Positions 1 through 9,168 of a stretch of DNA of 64,000 nt are shown here, in pieces. Under the pieces are notes generated by a model, which saw only the letters and a program-made list of their open reading frames with translations, was not told where the DNA came from and did no database searches. The position numbers and the translations under genes were made by a program. Every line of letters starts with the position of its first letter. The stretch's first letter is position 1. Origin of the DNA: Bacterioplanoides sp965200585 (GTDB taxonomy: Bacteria > Pseudomonadota > Gammaproteobacteria > Pseudomonadales > Oceanobacteraceae); assembly GCF_965200585.1 (NCBI RefSeq), contig NZ_OZ241361.1. One strand, written 5' to 3'.

Positions 1-1566
1 TCAGGGGTACTGGCGTTTTTATTACTGGCCGGCATTGTCGCCGGACTGGGTGAAATGCTGTTGGGTATGGGCTGGGCCGGGCCGATGAAGCACGCCTTTG
101 CCGGAGCTCTGCATCTGGCGTTTCACCGTCGCCCGGAGCGCTTTGGTGGCACACACGATAAAGGTGCATCGACCGGCTTAAAACTGCTGGATCTCGATAC
201 CTTTGATAACAACACCTCTGACAGCAAAGCCTCTGGCAGCAAAATCTTAGGCGTGGCCAAGCCCAGCGATTTTATATGGAATCAATTATTAGGCTTTGAT
301 GCCTGTGTTCAGTGTGGCCGTTGTGAAGCCATGTGTCCGGCGTTTGCCGCCGGGCAGCCGCTGAATCCGAAGAAGCTGATTCAGGATATGGTGGTGGGTC
401 TGGCGGGTGGCACCGATGCTAACTATGCCGGTTCACCCTACCCGGGTAAACCCGTCGGGGAGGCCAAAGGTTCTCCGCTTGAAGTGATTACCGAAGGTCT
501 AGTCAGTCAGGAAACCCTGTGGTCATGCACCACCTGCCGGGCTTGTGTGGAAGAGTGTCCGATGATGATCGAACACGTTGATGCCATCGTTGATATGCGT
601 CGTTTCCTGACGCTGGAGCAAGGGGCAACGCCGGGCAAAGGGGCGGAAACTCTGCAAAACCTGATTGCCACTGATAATCCATCGGGCAATAACCCGGCCA
701 GCCGGAGCTGGTGGGCGGCTGATCAGAACCTGCGGCTGATGTCGGAAGTAAAAGAGGCTGAGGTGTTGTTCTGGGTATCCGACGGTGCGTTTGATATGCG
801 CAGCCAGCGTATTCTCAAAGCCTTTGTGAAGATTCTGAAAGCAGCCAATGTCGACTTCGCCATTCTGGGTGATGAAGAGCGCGACAGTGGTGATGTTGCC
901 CGTCGTTTGGGGGATGACGCCACCTTCCAGAGCCTGGCTAAACGCAATATCGCCACGCTCAGTCAGTACCGTTTTAAACGCATTGTTACCACCGATCCTC
1001 ATGCCTTCCACTGCCTGAAAAACGAGTATCCGGCGGTTTATCAAAAAGAGTATGGCGATGAAGCTGGTTCTGAGGGTTTGGGCTATGAAGTGCTGCACCA
1101 TACCCGCTTTATTAATGAACTGGTGAGCGCCGGTAAGATTCAACTTGAGACACTGGCCACATCCGGCACCGTGACCTACCACGATCCGTGTTATCTGGGC
1201 CGTTACAACAACGAATACGACGCGCCACGAGAGGTACTCAACGCCATGGGTATTGAGCTGGCCGAAATGGAGCGCTCGGGCTTCCGCTCACGCTGTTGTG
1301 GCGGTGGTGGTGGTGCGCCCATTACCGATATTCCCGGTGAACGCCGGATTGCCGATATGCGTATGGATGATATTCGTGCGGTGGGGGCAACCTCCAGCTC
1401 CGATCTGGTGGCGGTGGGTTGTCAGCAGTGTACCGCGATGCTCGAAGGTGTGGTTGAGCCACGACCTGAGGTACAGGATATTGCCGAAATTGTCGCGGCG
1501 CAGTTAGTTGAAAAGGCAGCGGCACCGCTGGTCGAAAAAGTAGCTTCCAAGCAGGAGGTGGCCTGA
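1..1566 (+). CDS. dgcB: Dimethylglycine catabolism Fe-S oxidoreductase DgcB, 5'-truncated by window edge
   Basis: The frame is open from base 1 to a TGA at 1564-1566, so the N-terminus lies outside the window; the first visible codons are hydrophobic and fit the end of a membrane segment. A CxxCxxCxxxCP 4Fe-4S motif lies at about nt 304-336 and a second at about 526-561. The C-terminal half has the two cysteine-rich CCG blocks of the heterodisulfide-reductase/GlpC/LldE type (CCGGGGG near 1291, GCQQC near 1411). In Pseudomonas, DgcB works with DgcA and a dedicated ETF to demethylate dimethylglycine to sarcosine. The stop overlaps the start of the ETF alpha gene. Assignment to DgcB rather than another Fe-S oxidase rests on the ETF genes and the choline/betaine neighbourhood. 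Confidence 0.85.
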   Translation, partial: SGVLAFLLLAGIVAGLGEMLLGMGWAGPMKHAFAGALHLAFHRRPERFGGTHDKGASTGLKLLDLDTFDNNTSDSKASGSKILGVAKPSDFIWNQLLGFDACVQCGRCEAMCPAFAAGQPLNPKKLIQDMVVGLAGGTDANYAGSPYPGKPVGEAKGSPLEVITEGLVSQETLWSCTTCRACVEECPMMIEHVDAIVDMRRFLTLEQGATPGKGAETLQNLIATDNPSGNNPASRSWWAADQNLRLMSEVKEAEVLFWVSDGAFDMRSQRILKAFVKILKAANVDFAILGDEERDSGDVARRLGDDATFQSLAKRNIATLSQYRFKRIVTTDPHAFHCLKNEYPAVYQKEYGDEAGSEGLGYEVLHHTRFINELVSAGKIQLETLATSGTVTYHDPCYLGRYNNEYDAPREVLNAMGIELAEMERSGFRSRCCGGGGGAPITDIPGERRIADMRMDDIRAVGATSSSDLVAVGCQQCTAMLEGVVEPRPEVQDIAEIVAAQLVEKAAAPLVEKVASKQEVA

Positions 1567-2921
1567 TGACTGATTATTCTTCTGAGCTTGAGCGCAAAGA
1601 CCCACGTAAAGCCTGGATTCTGCGCAATCGCCTGCATCCTTTGCACCAGCAAATGGTCGCTGAGACACAAGGTTCGGTACAGGGGGCTGAAGTACGCGGG
1701 CCATCGGGACTGTTGCGTAAAAACCCGCATGCGGTTGGCTTTATTGGCCCCAATGGGATTAAACGCATTGATCGCCAGGGGGGTTCTGGGGTTAGTGGCG
1801 CTGGGGTTAGTGGTGATGGAGCTAGTGCTCGTCGTACCCAGGTAGAAGAAAGCTTACCGCTGATCACCCTTGATGCACCGTCCGCTTATATCCTGGTGGT
1901 GGTCGATATGAACAATGGTGAACTGTCGGCCCACGACAAAGATGTGTTAGGCCAGGCCCGGCAGTTGGCTGATCAGGCGGTTGAGGAAACAGCGGTCGTG
2001 ACGCTGGTGTTTGGTGAGGTGAAAACGCCACTCGAACCGGGCAGTAATCCAAATCATGCCTTAGCTCTGGCCGGTGCCGATCGGGTGCTGGTGTTTGCGG
2101 ACGAGAGCTATTGTGGCTTTGCTCCGGAAACTCAGCTGGAAGCCATGTTGGCGGTTGAGCGTGACTACCAGCCTCAATTCTGGTTATTCCCGGATACCCA
2201 TCTTAATGGCAACGACCGTGCTTTACGGCTGGCGGCTCGTCTGGGTGAGCGTCCGGCCATGCACGCCTGGCAGGTGAAAAACAACACCGTGGTCAGTCGC
2301 GGTGGCAGTGATCTGACCGATATCAGTCGCAGTTTATCTGACGACACAACAACAGACGCAACACCTGATACGGCACCGAGAATTTTATCCCTGGCGTCCG
2401 AATGTGCCTTGCCGGTGGATGAAGCCCGCTATGAAGCCCAATTGCTGCCAACGCTTGCGGTACCCGAGGTACTGACGCGTATTCAGGATGCTGGTCCGGT
2501 AGCGGTTGACCCCAATCAGATTGCGCTGGGCGAAGCCGAATTTATTCTCTCCGCCGGTAACGGCATCCACGACTGGGATCAGTTCCATGAGGCAGCCCGC
2601 ATCTTAGGCGCAACTGAAGGTGCCAGCCGGGTGGCGGTAGACGATGGTTTTATGCCGCGTATGCGTCAGGTTGGTGCTACCGGCACCTGGGTCACCGCCC
2701 GGGTGTATATCGCCGTGGGTATCTCTGGCGCGGTGCAGCATCTGCAGGGAATTGGTTCCTGCGATAAGGTGATTGCCATTAATACCGACGCCGGGTGTGA
2801 CATGGTGAAACGAGCGGACCTCAGCGTGATTGGTGACAGTCAGGAGATTCTGGCAGCGCTGATCGAACGGCTACAGCAAGCGTCAGACGAACAAACAGGA
2901 GGGGCGAGTGATGCCGCTTAA
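1566..2921 (+). CDS. etfA: Electron transfer flavoprotein alpha subunit, dimethylglycine-type
   Basis: This 451-residue protein has the canonical ETF-alpha C-terminal FAD domain: a GATGTWVTARVY segment, then VGISGAVQHLQGI and an INTD block near the C-terminus. It takes electrons from dimethylglycine dehydrogenase for the DgcB/quinone system (family knowledge). The ATG overlaps the dgcB stop (ATGA), indicating translational coupling. At 451 residues it is longer than a housekeeping EtfA (about 310); the first roughly 90 residues are a charged extension with a Gly/Ser/Val-rich stretch (about nt 1777-1830), typical of the DgcAB-associated ETF. It overlaps etfB downstream. Confidence 0.88.
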   Translation: MTDYSSELERKDPRKAWILRNRLHPLHQQMVAETQGSVQGAEVRGPSGLLRKNPHAVGFIGPNGIKRIDRQGGSGVSGAGVSGDGASARRTQVEESLPLITLDAPSAYILVVVDMNNGELSAHDKDVLGQARQLADQAVEETAVVTLVFGEVKTPLEPGSNPNHALALAGADRVLVFADESYCGFAPETQLEAMLAVERDYQPQFWLFPDTHLNGNDRALRLAARLGERPAMHAWQVKNNTVVSRGGSDLTDISRSLSDDTTTDATPDTAPRILSLASECALPVDEARYEAQLLPTLAVPEVLTRIQDAGPVAVDPNQIALGEAEFILSAGNGIHDWDQFHEAARILGATEGASRVAVDDGFMPRMRQVGATGTWVTARVYIAVGISGAVQHLQGIGSCDKVIAINTDAGCDMVKRADLSVIGDSQEILAALIERLQQASDEQTGGASDAA

Positions 2922-3753
2922 TGCGTTAGATAGTCAGGCTGACACAGCAGCAGGCGTGTCGATTGTGACTCTGGTATCGGTCGGACAGCATCCCAGCTCA
3001 GGCCGTGCGCGCCGGGCAGATCAGGACAGCAAAGCGCTGGAGCTGGCACTGACCTTGGCTGACCGGTGTCAATCCGCATCATTGAATGTGCTGCACGCCG
3101 GTCATGTCAGCGATGCGCAACACCAGGCGGTGCTGCGTGAATATATCGGTATGGGCGTTCCTTCCCTGTCGGTATTGCAACAGCCTTCCGGTGCCGATGT
3201 GGTGCCGGCAATCAGCGCCCGGTTGCGCGGATTACAGGCGGATGTGGTGTTGACCGGCAGTCGGGCGGAGTCTGGTGAAGGCTCCGGCATGATGCCGTAT
3301 CTGATTGCTCAGGCTCTGGGGTGGCCGATATTACCGGCAGCGGTCGATATTACCGCGTTAGCAGACGGTGAATTTGAAGTGTTACAAGCCCTGCCAAGAG
3401 GCCAGCGGCGGTTGTTGAAAGTACGGGCACCGTTTGTGGCATCGGTAGATGTCGCCGCGACTCCAGCTCGCCAAACCGCCTGGGCGGCGGGCCAGCGTGG
3501 CCAGTTGGAGTCGGTAGAGATGGATACAAGCGCGTTGCCGGATACCGTGATGGCGGATGCCAGCATCGAACCAGCCCGTAAGCGTCCGAAGCGTATTGCA
3601 CCGGCGAAAAAAGCCAAAACCGCCGCTGATCGGTTTAAAGCGGCCACCGCCAAAACCGCCAGTAAAGGCGGCGCGGTGATGGTGAACGAAAGTGCCAGCG
3701 ACAAAGCGGCAGCGATCTACGACATGCTGGTTAGTCAGGGTGTGGTGAAGTAG
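2911..3753 (+). CDS. etfB: Electron transfer flavoprotein beta subunit, dimethylglycine-type
   Basis: The protein (about 280 residues) has the ETF-beta fold signature: an N-terminal strand, R-AD-DSKALELALTLA, and a VVLTGSRAESGEGSGMMPYLIAQALGW motif split by the AMP-binding region. It forms the heterodimer with the preceding alpha subunit. A GTG at 2908 and an ATG at 2911 are both possible; AGGAGGGG at 2897-2904 is better spaced for the ATG. The start overlaps the etfA stop by 11 nt. Odd feature: after the beta domain there is a Lys/Ala-rich linker (about residues 210-250) and a short helix, a tail not found in housekeeping EtfB. Confidence 0.86.
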   Translation: MPLNALDSQADTAAGVSIVTLVSVGQHPSSGRARRADQDSKALELALTLADRCQSASLNVLHAGHVSDAQHQAVLREYIGMGVPSLSVLQQPSGADVVPAISARLRGLQADVVLTGSRAESGEGSGMMPYLIAQALGWPILPAAVDITALADGEFEVLQALPRGQRRLLKVRAPFVASVDVAATPARQTAWAAGQRGQLESVEMDTSALPDTVMADASIEPARKRPKRIAPAKKAKTAADRFKAATAKTASKGGAVMVNESASDKAAAIYDMLVSQGVVK

Positions 3754-3821
3754 CCCAGCTCTCGAAAGCTCAGCCCTCAAACCAGCGCTGATCATAATCA
3801 GGAAACAAGGAGTCAGGAACG

Positions 3822-4781
3822 ATGAGGTTTACCGTATTCAGCAGGTTGTTAGCTTGGAGCTTGGCTAGCTGGTGTTTGTTCGGCTCAGTGGCGCAAGCGA
3901 AAGAGCCGGACAGCTGTCAGGCCATTCGCTTTGGTTATCTGGAGTGGACTGACCTGGAAGTGACCACTGGCGTGGCTCAGGTGCTACTTGAGTCGTTGGG
4001 CTATCAGGTCAGTACCTCGGTCGCCAGCGTGGGCGATGTTTATGCACAACTGGCAGACGACAAAATGGATGTGTTTCTCGGTAACTGGATGCCAGCCAGT
4101 GCCAGCCTGATTGGCCCCTACCTGGATAAACGCGAGATTGATGTTTTACAAACCAATCTTACCGGCGCGTTATATACCCTGGCCGTTCCTCGCTATGTGT
4201 ACGATCAGGGAGTAACTACGGTAGCGGATCTGGTGGCTCATGCGGATCGGTTTAATCAGCGTATTTATGGCCTTGAAAAAGGCAACGACGGCAATGTGTT
4301 GATTCAGTCGATGATTGATAAAAATGCCTTTGGTCTGAAAGATTTTAAACTGATCGAAACCTCCGAATTTCTGATGCTGGCCCAGGTAAAAGGCAAAATA
4401 CGGCGTGGCCAGTGGATTGCTTTTCTGGGCTGGAAACCACACCCGATGAACCGCAGTTTTGATATTGCCTATTTGGGTGGTGCCGACGACTATTTTGGCC
4501 TGAATAAAGGGGCGTCTAAGGTGCGTACCATTGTGCGTCAGGGCTTTGGTAATGAATGCCATAACGTGTCGGCGTTATTGGCTAATATGCTGTTTGATAT
4601 CGATATGCTGGAGCAGGTGATGGATTACGTTATCAATGGCTTTGCGCCAGTCGATCGGGCGGTGCGTTTATGGTTGAAAGAGAATCCGGATCAGGTGGAT
4701 CGCTGGTTAAAAGGGGTTCATTTTGTTGATGGGCGCCCGGCGCGGCAGCAGGATATTGCTGCGGGTATCGCGTTATTTTAA
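3822..4781 (+). CDS. Choline/betaine ABC transporter substrate-binding protein (orphan ChoX-like)
   Basis: This 319-residue periplasmic binding protein of the OpuAC/ChoX family has a signal peptide (hydrophobic core about residues 7-24, cleavage near AQA-KE). Motifs shared with the second ChoX at 9169 include MDVFLGNWMP, LTGALYTLAVPRYVYD, G-GNDGN and FLGWKPHPMN, which form the aromatic cage and ligand-binding cleft in ChoX-type proteins. It follows the etf genes by 68 nt with a good RBS (AAGGAG/AGGAAC) and ends before a strong terminator, so it probably belongs to the dgc-etf transcript and shares the ChoWV permease further down. It could bind choline, betaine, carnitine or dimethylglycine; the ligand cannot be read from sequence. 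Confidence 0.85.
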   Translation: MRFTVFSRLLAWSLASWCLFGSVAQAKEPDSCQAIRFGYLEWTDLEVTTGVAQVLLESLGYQVSTSVASVGDVYAQLADDKMDVFLGNWMPASASLIGPYLDKREIDVLQTNLTGALYTLAVPRYVYDQGVTTVADLVAHADRFNQRIYGLEKGNDGNVLIQSMIDKNAFGLKDFKLIETSEFLMLAQVKGKIRRGQWIAFLGWKPHPMNRSFDIAYLGGADDYFGLNKGASKVRTIVRQGFGNECHNVSALLANMLFDIDMLEQVMDYVINGFAPVDRAVRLWLKENPDQVDRWLKGVHFVDGRPARQQDIAAGIALF

Positions 4782-4814
4782 GCGCTTTTTTTGCATTATT
4801 TCTTCATTTTTTCA

Positions 4815-4846
4815 GTTTTTTGCCCGGGTTTTCCCGGGCTTTTTTA
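4815..4846. terminator. Rho-independent terminator after the dgc-etf-choX-like operon
   Basis: Perfect 7-bp GC stem (GCCCGGG at 4822-4828, CCCGGGC at 4833-4839) with a TTTT loop, flanked by T-runs on the right (4840-4846) and A/T-rich sequence on the left. It lies 40 nt after the stop of the upstream gene. The remaining 200 nt to betI carry the betI promoter region; I could not identify a convincing BetI operator there. Confidence 0.88.
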
Positions 4847-5053
4847 TAGAATTTTTCTGCGTTTTTATCTTTTCTGATTTTTGTTATTGACGCTCCCTAG
4901 CTCAAGTAATTACCTGAATCAATTAACCAATTACGACGGCGATTATCTTTCCTCGCCAATCCTGTTTCATACACGACCTCGAATGTTGACGATAAATCGG
5001 CGCTTTTGTTTATTAGATGTGCCTTACACAGAAATCAGAAACAGAGACGACTC

Positions 5054-5704
5054 ATGCCCAAGCTCGGAGTAGCTGAAATACGAAAACCTCAGTTAATTGA
5101 CGCCACTATGGAAGCGATTAACGAGGTGGGCTTACAAAAAGCCAATGTGGTGATGATCAGTGGTTATGCCGGGGTTTCCCCAGCCATTATCAACCACCAC
5201 TTTGGCGGTAAGGATAAGTTGCTGGAAGCAACCATGCGCCACGTATTAAAAGAGCTGGCGGATAACATTCGTCAGCGTCTGGCAGAAGTACCGACTGATA
5301 ACGTGGTGGCTCGTCTGGACGCCATTGTGCGCGCCAACTTTGATACCAATCAGGTCGATGGCCGGGTGGTAAAAACCTGGCTGACCTTCTGGTCGCAGTC
5401 GATGCACCGTGACGATCTGTTTCGTTTGCAGCGCGTTAACCAAAAACGCCTGTTGTCTTATCTGATGTACGAACTGAAACAAGTGATGCCACGGACACGA
5501 GCGCGTCAGGTATCACAAACCATTGCCGCCTTAATTGATGGTATCTGGTTACGGGGTGCGTTAAGTCCGGAAGGCATTGATGTGATTGAAGCCCGGCAGC
5601 TGATTGATGGTTACATCATCGAGCAGTTACCGGTCAAGCTGGCCGACCGTTACGACATTGTTCGTCTGGATGTTGCGCCAACCTTTGAAGCAGCAGGAAA
5701 GTAG
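5054..5704 (+). CDS. betI: TetR-family choline-responsive repressor BetI
   Basis: A 216-residue TetR regulator beginning MPKLGVAEIRKPQLIDAT, matching the characteristic BetI N-terminus (MPK-G---R--QLI-AT). Residues about 28-55 form the HTH (AGVSPAIINHHFGGKDKLLEATMR). An upstream in-frame start at 5006 would add 16 residues not seen in BetI, so the ATG at 5054 is chosen. BetI represses betIBA and choline uptake and is released by choline. The stop lies 4 nt before betB, so the two are co-transcribed. Confidence 0.93.
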   Translation: MPKLGVAEIRKPQLIDATMEAINEVGLQKANVVMISGYAGVSPAIINHHFGGKDKLLEATMRHVLKELADNIRQRLAEVPTDNVVARLDAIVRANFDTNQVDGRVVKTWLTFWSQSMHRDDLFRLQRVNQKRLLSYLMYELKQVMPRTRARQVSQTIAALIDGIWLRGALSPEGIDVIEARQLIDGYIIEQLPVKLADRYDIVRLDVAPTFEAAGK

Positions 5705-5708
5705 TACC

Positions 5709-7184
5709 ATGCAATCTCACCCGTTAGAAACCTATTCACTTTATATTCACGGCCGTTATCAGCAGGCCAGCTCCGAAGAAACGTTTACCACCATCAACCC
5801 GGCAACGGGTGAGCCTTTAGCCCGGGTACAACAGGCGGCGCTGGCCGATGTGGATGCCGCGGTTGCCTCAGCACAAGCGGGCTTTAAAGTCTGGTCGGCC
5901 ATGACGGGGACCGAGCGCAGCCGTATCCTGCGCCGCGCGGTGGAGATTCTGCGTGAGCGTAATGACGAATTAGCCATGCTGGAAGTGCTGGATACCGGCA
6001 AGCCGCTGCAGGAAGCCAATTGCGTGGATATTGTTACCGGCGCTGACGTGATTGAATATTTTGCTGGTTTAGCTCCGGCGATTCAGGGCGACCAACAAGA
6101 TCTTGGCGGCACTAATTTTTTCTATACCCGACGTGAACCACTGGGTGTGGTAGCGGGTATTGGTGCCTGGAATTATCCGATTCAGATTGCTATGTGGAAA
6201 TCCGGCCCGGCATTAGCCGCCGGTAATGCCATGATTTTTAAACCGTCCGAAGTGACTCCGCTGACGGCGCTGAAACTGGCAGAAATTTATACCGAAGCCG
6301 GTGTGCCTGACGGTGTGTTTAATGTGGTACAGGGGGATTACCGCGTGGGTCAGGCACTGACTCGTCATGCCGGAATCGACAAAATTTCCTTCACCGGTGA
6401 ATCCGGCACCGGGCGCAAAATTATGGCCGATGCCGCCGGTACACTCAAAGACATCACCATGGAACTGGGTGGTAAATCGCCGTTAATTATTTTTGACGAT
6501 GCCGATCTGCGTAACGCGGTTTCTGGTGCGATGCTGGCTAACTTTTACACCCAGGGTGAAGTCTGTACCAATGGCACCCGTGTATTTGTGCACGACAGCA
6601 TTTATGACGCTTTTCTGGAGCAATTAAAAGAGCGTACCGAACAGCTGGTGATTGGTGATCCGGCGGATATTAATACTCAGGTTGGCGCACTGGCCTCAGA
6701 AGAACATATGGGCAAGGTGCTGAATTATATTGAGCTTGGCAAACAAGCCGGTGCGCGCTTGGTTACCGGTGGTGAGCGTGCTGCTGTTGCAGGTCTGGAG
6801 CGTGGTTATTTTGTGCAGCCAACGGTATTTGCCGACTGTCATGATGAGATGCCTAATGTTACCGATGAAATCTTTGGCCCGGTGATGTCGGTATTAAAAT
6901 TCAGCGACGAAGCCGAAGTTATCGAGCGTGCCAATAATACTGAATACGGCTTGGCAGCTGGTGTCTTTACCAAAGATTTTTCTCGCGCCCACCGGGTGAT
7001 TGCCAAGATGGAAGCCGGAATCTGCTGGATTAATAACTGGGGTGCTTCGCCTGCGGAAATGCCGGTGGGTGGTTATAAATTATCGGGCATTGGTCGTGAA
7101 AATGGCGTTGATACCATTAAACACTATACCCAGGTCAAAAGTGTTTACGTTGAATTAGGGGATGTTGATTCACCCTATCCATGA
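5709..7184 (+). CDS. betB: Betaine aldehyde dehydrogenase
   Basis: NAD(P)-dependent aldehyde dehydrogenase of 491 residues, the usual BetB length, oxidising betaine aldehyde to glycine betaine in the cytoplasm. The general-base Glu (MELGGKS) is residue 252 and the nucleophilic Cys (GEVCTNGTR) residue 286, the same numbers as in E. coli BetB. The cofactor-binding AWNYP and FKPSE motifs are present. An in-frame ATG at 5604 lies inside betI and is rejected; the start at 5709 sits 4 nt after the betI stop with GGAAAG upstream. Confidence 0.96.
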   Translation: MQSHPLETYSLYIHGRYQQASSEETFTTINPATGEPLARVQQAALADVDAAVASAQAGFKVWSAMTGTERSRILRRAVEILRERNDELAMLEVLDTGKPLQEANCVDIVTGADVIEYFAGLAPAIQGDQQDLGGTNFFYTRREPLGVVAGIGAWNYPIQIAMWKSGPALAAGNAMIFKPSEVTPLTALKLAEIYTEAGVPDGVFNVVQGDYRVGQALTRHAGIDKISFTGESGTGRKIMADAAGTLKDITMELGGKSPLIIFDDADLRNAVSGAMLANFYTQGEVCTNGTRVFVHDSIYDAFLEQLKERTEQLVIGDPADINTQVGALASEEHMGKVLNYIELGKQAGARLVTGGERAAVAGLERGYFVQPTVFADCHDEMPNVTDEIFGPVMSVLKFSDEAEVIERANNTEYGLAAGVFTKDFSRAHRVIAKMEAGICWINNWGASPAEMPVGGYKLSGIGRENGVDTIKHYTQVKSVYVELGDVDSPYP

Positions 7185-7202
7185 TGTTGTAAAACAAAAT
7201 CC

Positions 7203-7240
7203 TGATCCGGTTTTAATGGATTTTTTTAAATCGGATCTGA
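7203..7240. other. Imperfect hairpin between betB and betA
   Basis: TGATCCGGTTTTA (7203-7215) can pair imperfectly with TAAATCGGATCTGA (7227-7240) around a T-rich loop. It lies in the 146-nt gap between betB and betA and lacks a downstream T-run, so it is more likely an mRNA-processing or attenuation structure, or nothing, than a terminator. Confidence 0.3.
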
Positions 7241-7330
7241 TTCAGAATTAATTGATATTTAATTGAAATTTATTGATGTGACAGGTCAGGCGCAGGCCCC
7301 TGTTCGGTAAAAATTTTTGAGTAATTAGCC

Positions 7331-9037
7331 ATGAGCACGATGACGACATTTGATTACATTATTGTGGGGGCCGGTTCCGCCGGGTGTGTACTGGCAAATC
7401 GCCTGACGGAGAGTGGCGAACATAAGGTATTGCTGCTGGAAGCCGGTGGTTCGGATCGCAGTATTTTTATTCAGATGCCCACCGCGCTGTCGTATCCGAT
7501 GAACAACGCCAAATACACCTGGCAGTTTGAAACCGAAAAAGAAGACGGTATTGATCAGCGTGTATTGCATTGCCCGCGTGGCAAAGTGATGGGTGGCAGC
7601 TCGTCGATTAATGGCATGGTGTATGTTCGTGGTCATGCCCGGGACTTTGATGAGTGGGCCGCTGAAGGTGCCACAGGCTGGGATTATCAACATTGTTTGC
7701 CGTATTTTAAACGCGCCGAAAACTGGAGCGGCGGTGGTGATGAATACCGTGGTGCCAGTGGCCCGTTGGCAACCTGTAACGGCAATGATATGACGTTAAA
7801 CCCGCTGTATCAGGCCTTTATTGATGCCGGTAAAGATGCCGGTTATCCGGTGACGGATGATTATAACGGTTATCAGCAGGAAGGCTTTGGCCCGATGCAT
7901 ATGACGGTGGATAAGGGCGTACGTGCCTCAACCTCCAACGCCTATTTACGTGAAGCGATGAAGCGCCCGAATCTGACGTTAATTACCGGTGTACTGGTGC
8001 ACAAGGTGCTGATGGAAGGCAATACCGCCGTGGGTGTGCGTTATGAAAAAGCTGGCAAAGTACAGCAGGCAAGCGCCAGTCAGGAAGTGATTTTATCCGC
8101 GGGTTCCATCGGTTCGCCTAAGCTGCTGCAATTATCGGGTATTGGCCCGACGGAAGTGTTGCAACAGGCGGGTGTAACGCCGCTGATTGATCTGCCGGGA
8201 GTGGGCGAAAACCTGCAGGATCATCTGGAAGTGTATTTTCAGTTTTATTGCAAAGAGCCCATCACCCTGAATTCCAAACTCGATTACCTCAGCATGGGCA
8301 TGATTGGCAGCCGCTGGTTGTTGTTTAAATCCGGTTTGGGGGCGACCAATCATTTTGAGTCTTGTGCTTTTATCCGCTCTCGTGAAGGGCTGGAATTCCC
8401 GAATATTCAATATCACTTTTTACCGGCAGCCATGCGTTATGACGGCCAGGCGGCATTTGATGGCCATGGTTTTCAGGTGCATGTTGGCCCGAATAAACCG
8501 GAAAGTCGCGGCCATGTGCGGATTACCTCCGCCGACCCGAAAGCCGACCCATCCATTGTGTTTAATTACATCAGCACCGAACAGGATAAACAGGACTGGC
8601 GTGATGTGATTCGACTGACCCGGGAAATTATTAATCAGCCGTCGATGGATCACTATCGCGGTGACGAAATTCAGCCGGGTGCTGATATTCAATCCGACGC
8701 AGATATCGACGCCTGGGTACGGGCCAATGTTGAAAGTGCTTATCACCCATCCTGCTCCTGCAAAATGGGCGCAGATAATGATCCGATGGCGGTGCTGGAT
8801 AATGAATGCCGGGTGCGCGGTGCGGAAAAACTGCGAGTGGTTGATTCGTCGATTTTCCCAACCATTACCAACGGCAACCTGAACGCACCCACCATTATGG
8901 TGGCCGAGCGGGCGGCGGATCTGATTTTAAATAAACCATTATTAACCGCGGCCGATGTGCCGGTCTGGATTGATCCACAATGGCAAACACGACAGCGACT
9001 GCAAGCGCCGGAGCGCAAACAGCAGTCGTCTGAATAA
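7331..9037 (+). CDS. betA: Choline dehydrogenase (GMC flavoprotein)
   Basis: 568-residue GMC oxidoreductase converting choline to betaine aldehyde (and further) with electrons passed to the respiratory chain. The FAD Rossmann motif GAGSAG is at residues 13-18; the GMC signatures GGSSSINGMVYVRG and SAGSIGSPKLLQLSGIG are present. The catalytic His lies in the YHPSCSCKMG motif (His about 472). Length and motifs are as in E. coli BetA. It is third in betIBA, 146 nt after betB. An alternative ATG three codons downstream (7340) cannot be excluded. Confidence 0.95.
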   Translation: MSTMTTFDYIIVGAGSAGCVLANRLTESGEHKVLLLEAGGSDRSIFIQMPTALSYPMNNAKYTWQFETEKEDGIDQRVLHCPRGKVMGGSSSINGMVYVRGHARDFDEWAAEGATGWDYQHCLPYFKRAENWSGGGDEYRGASGPLATCNGNDMTLNPLYQAFIDAGKDAGYPVTDDYNGYQQEGFGPMHMTVDKGVRASTSNAYLREAMKRPNLTLITGVLVHKVLMEGNTAVGVRYEKAGKVQQASASQEVILSAGSIGSPKLLQLSGIGPTEVLQQAGVTPLIDLPGVGENLQDHLEVYFQFYCKEPITLNSKLDYLSMGMIGSRWLLFKSGLGATNHFESCAFIRSREGLEFPNIQYHFLPAAMRYDGQAAFDGHGFQVHVGPNKPESRGHVRITSADPKADPSIVFNYISTEQDKQDWRDVIRLTREIINQPSMDHYRGDEIQPGADIQSDADIDAWVRANVESAYHPSCSCKMGADNDPMAVLDNECRVRGAEKLRVVDSSIFPTITNGNLNAPTIMVAERAADLILNKPLLTAADVPVWIDPQWQTRQRLQAPERKQQSSE

Positions 9038-9041
9038 AAAC

Positions 9042-9076
9042 GCATCGCTCTGTTATTAATAATAACAGAGCGATGC
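9042..9076. other. Long perfect hairpin after betA
   Basis: A 16-bp perfect inverted repeat (9042-9057 with 9061-9076, 3-nt loop) immediately follows the betA stop. On the plus strand no T-run follows; on the minus strand the stem is followed by GTTTTTATT. It may act as a 3'-end-stabilising hairpin or weak terminator separating betIBA from choXWV. Confidence 0.55.
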
Positions 9077-9168
9077 AACAAAAAACGTGTGAGCGCGAAT
9101 TTGTACGACCAGAATGATTACCTATTTTTAAACTTTCATTTTTGAACACCTTCAGGGGAACTGAAACT

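Noticed and set aside
523..1182. 219-residue ORF on the minus strand within dgcB
   Set aside because: It is antisense to a gene with clear Fe-S motifs and has no family-like composition or RBS.
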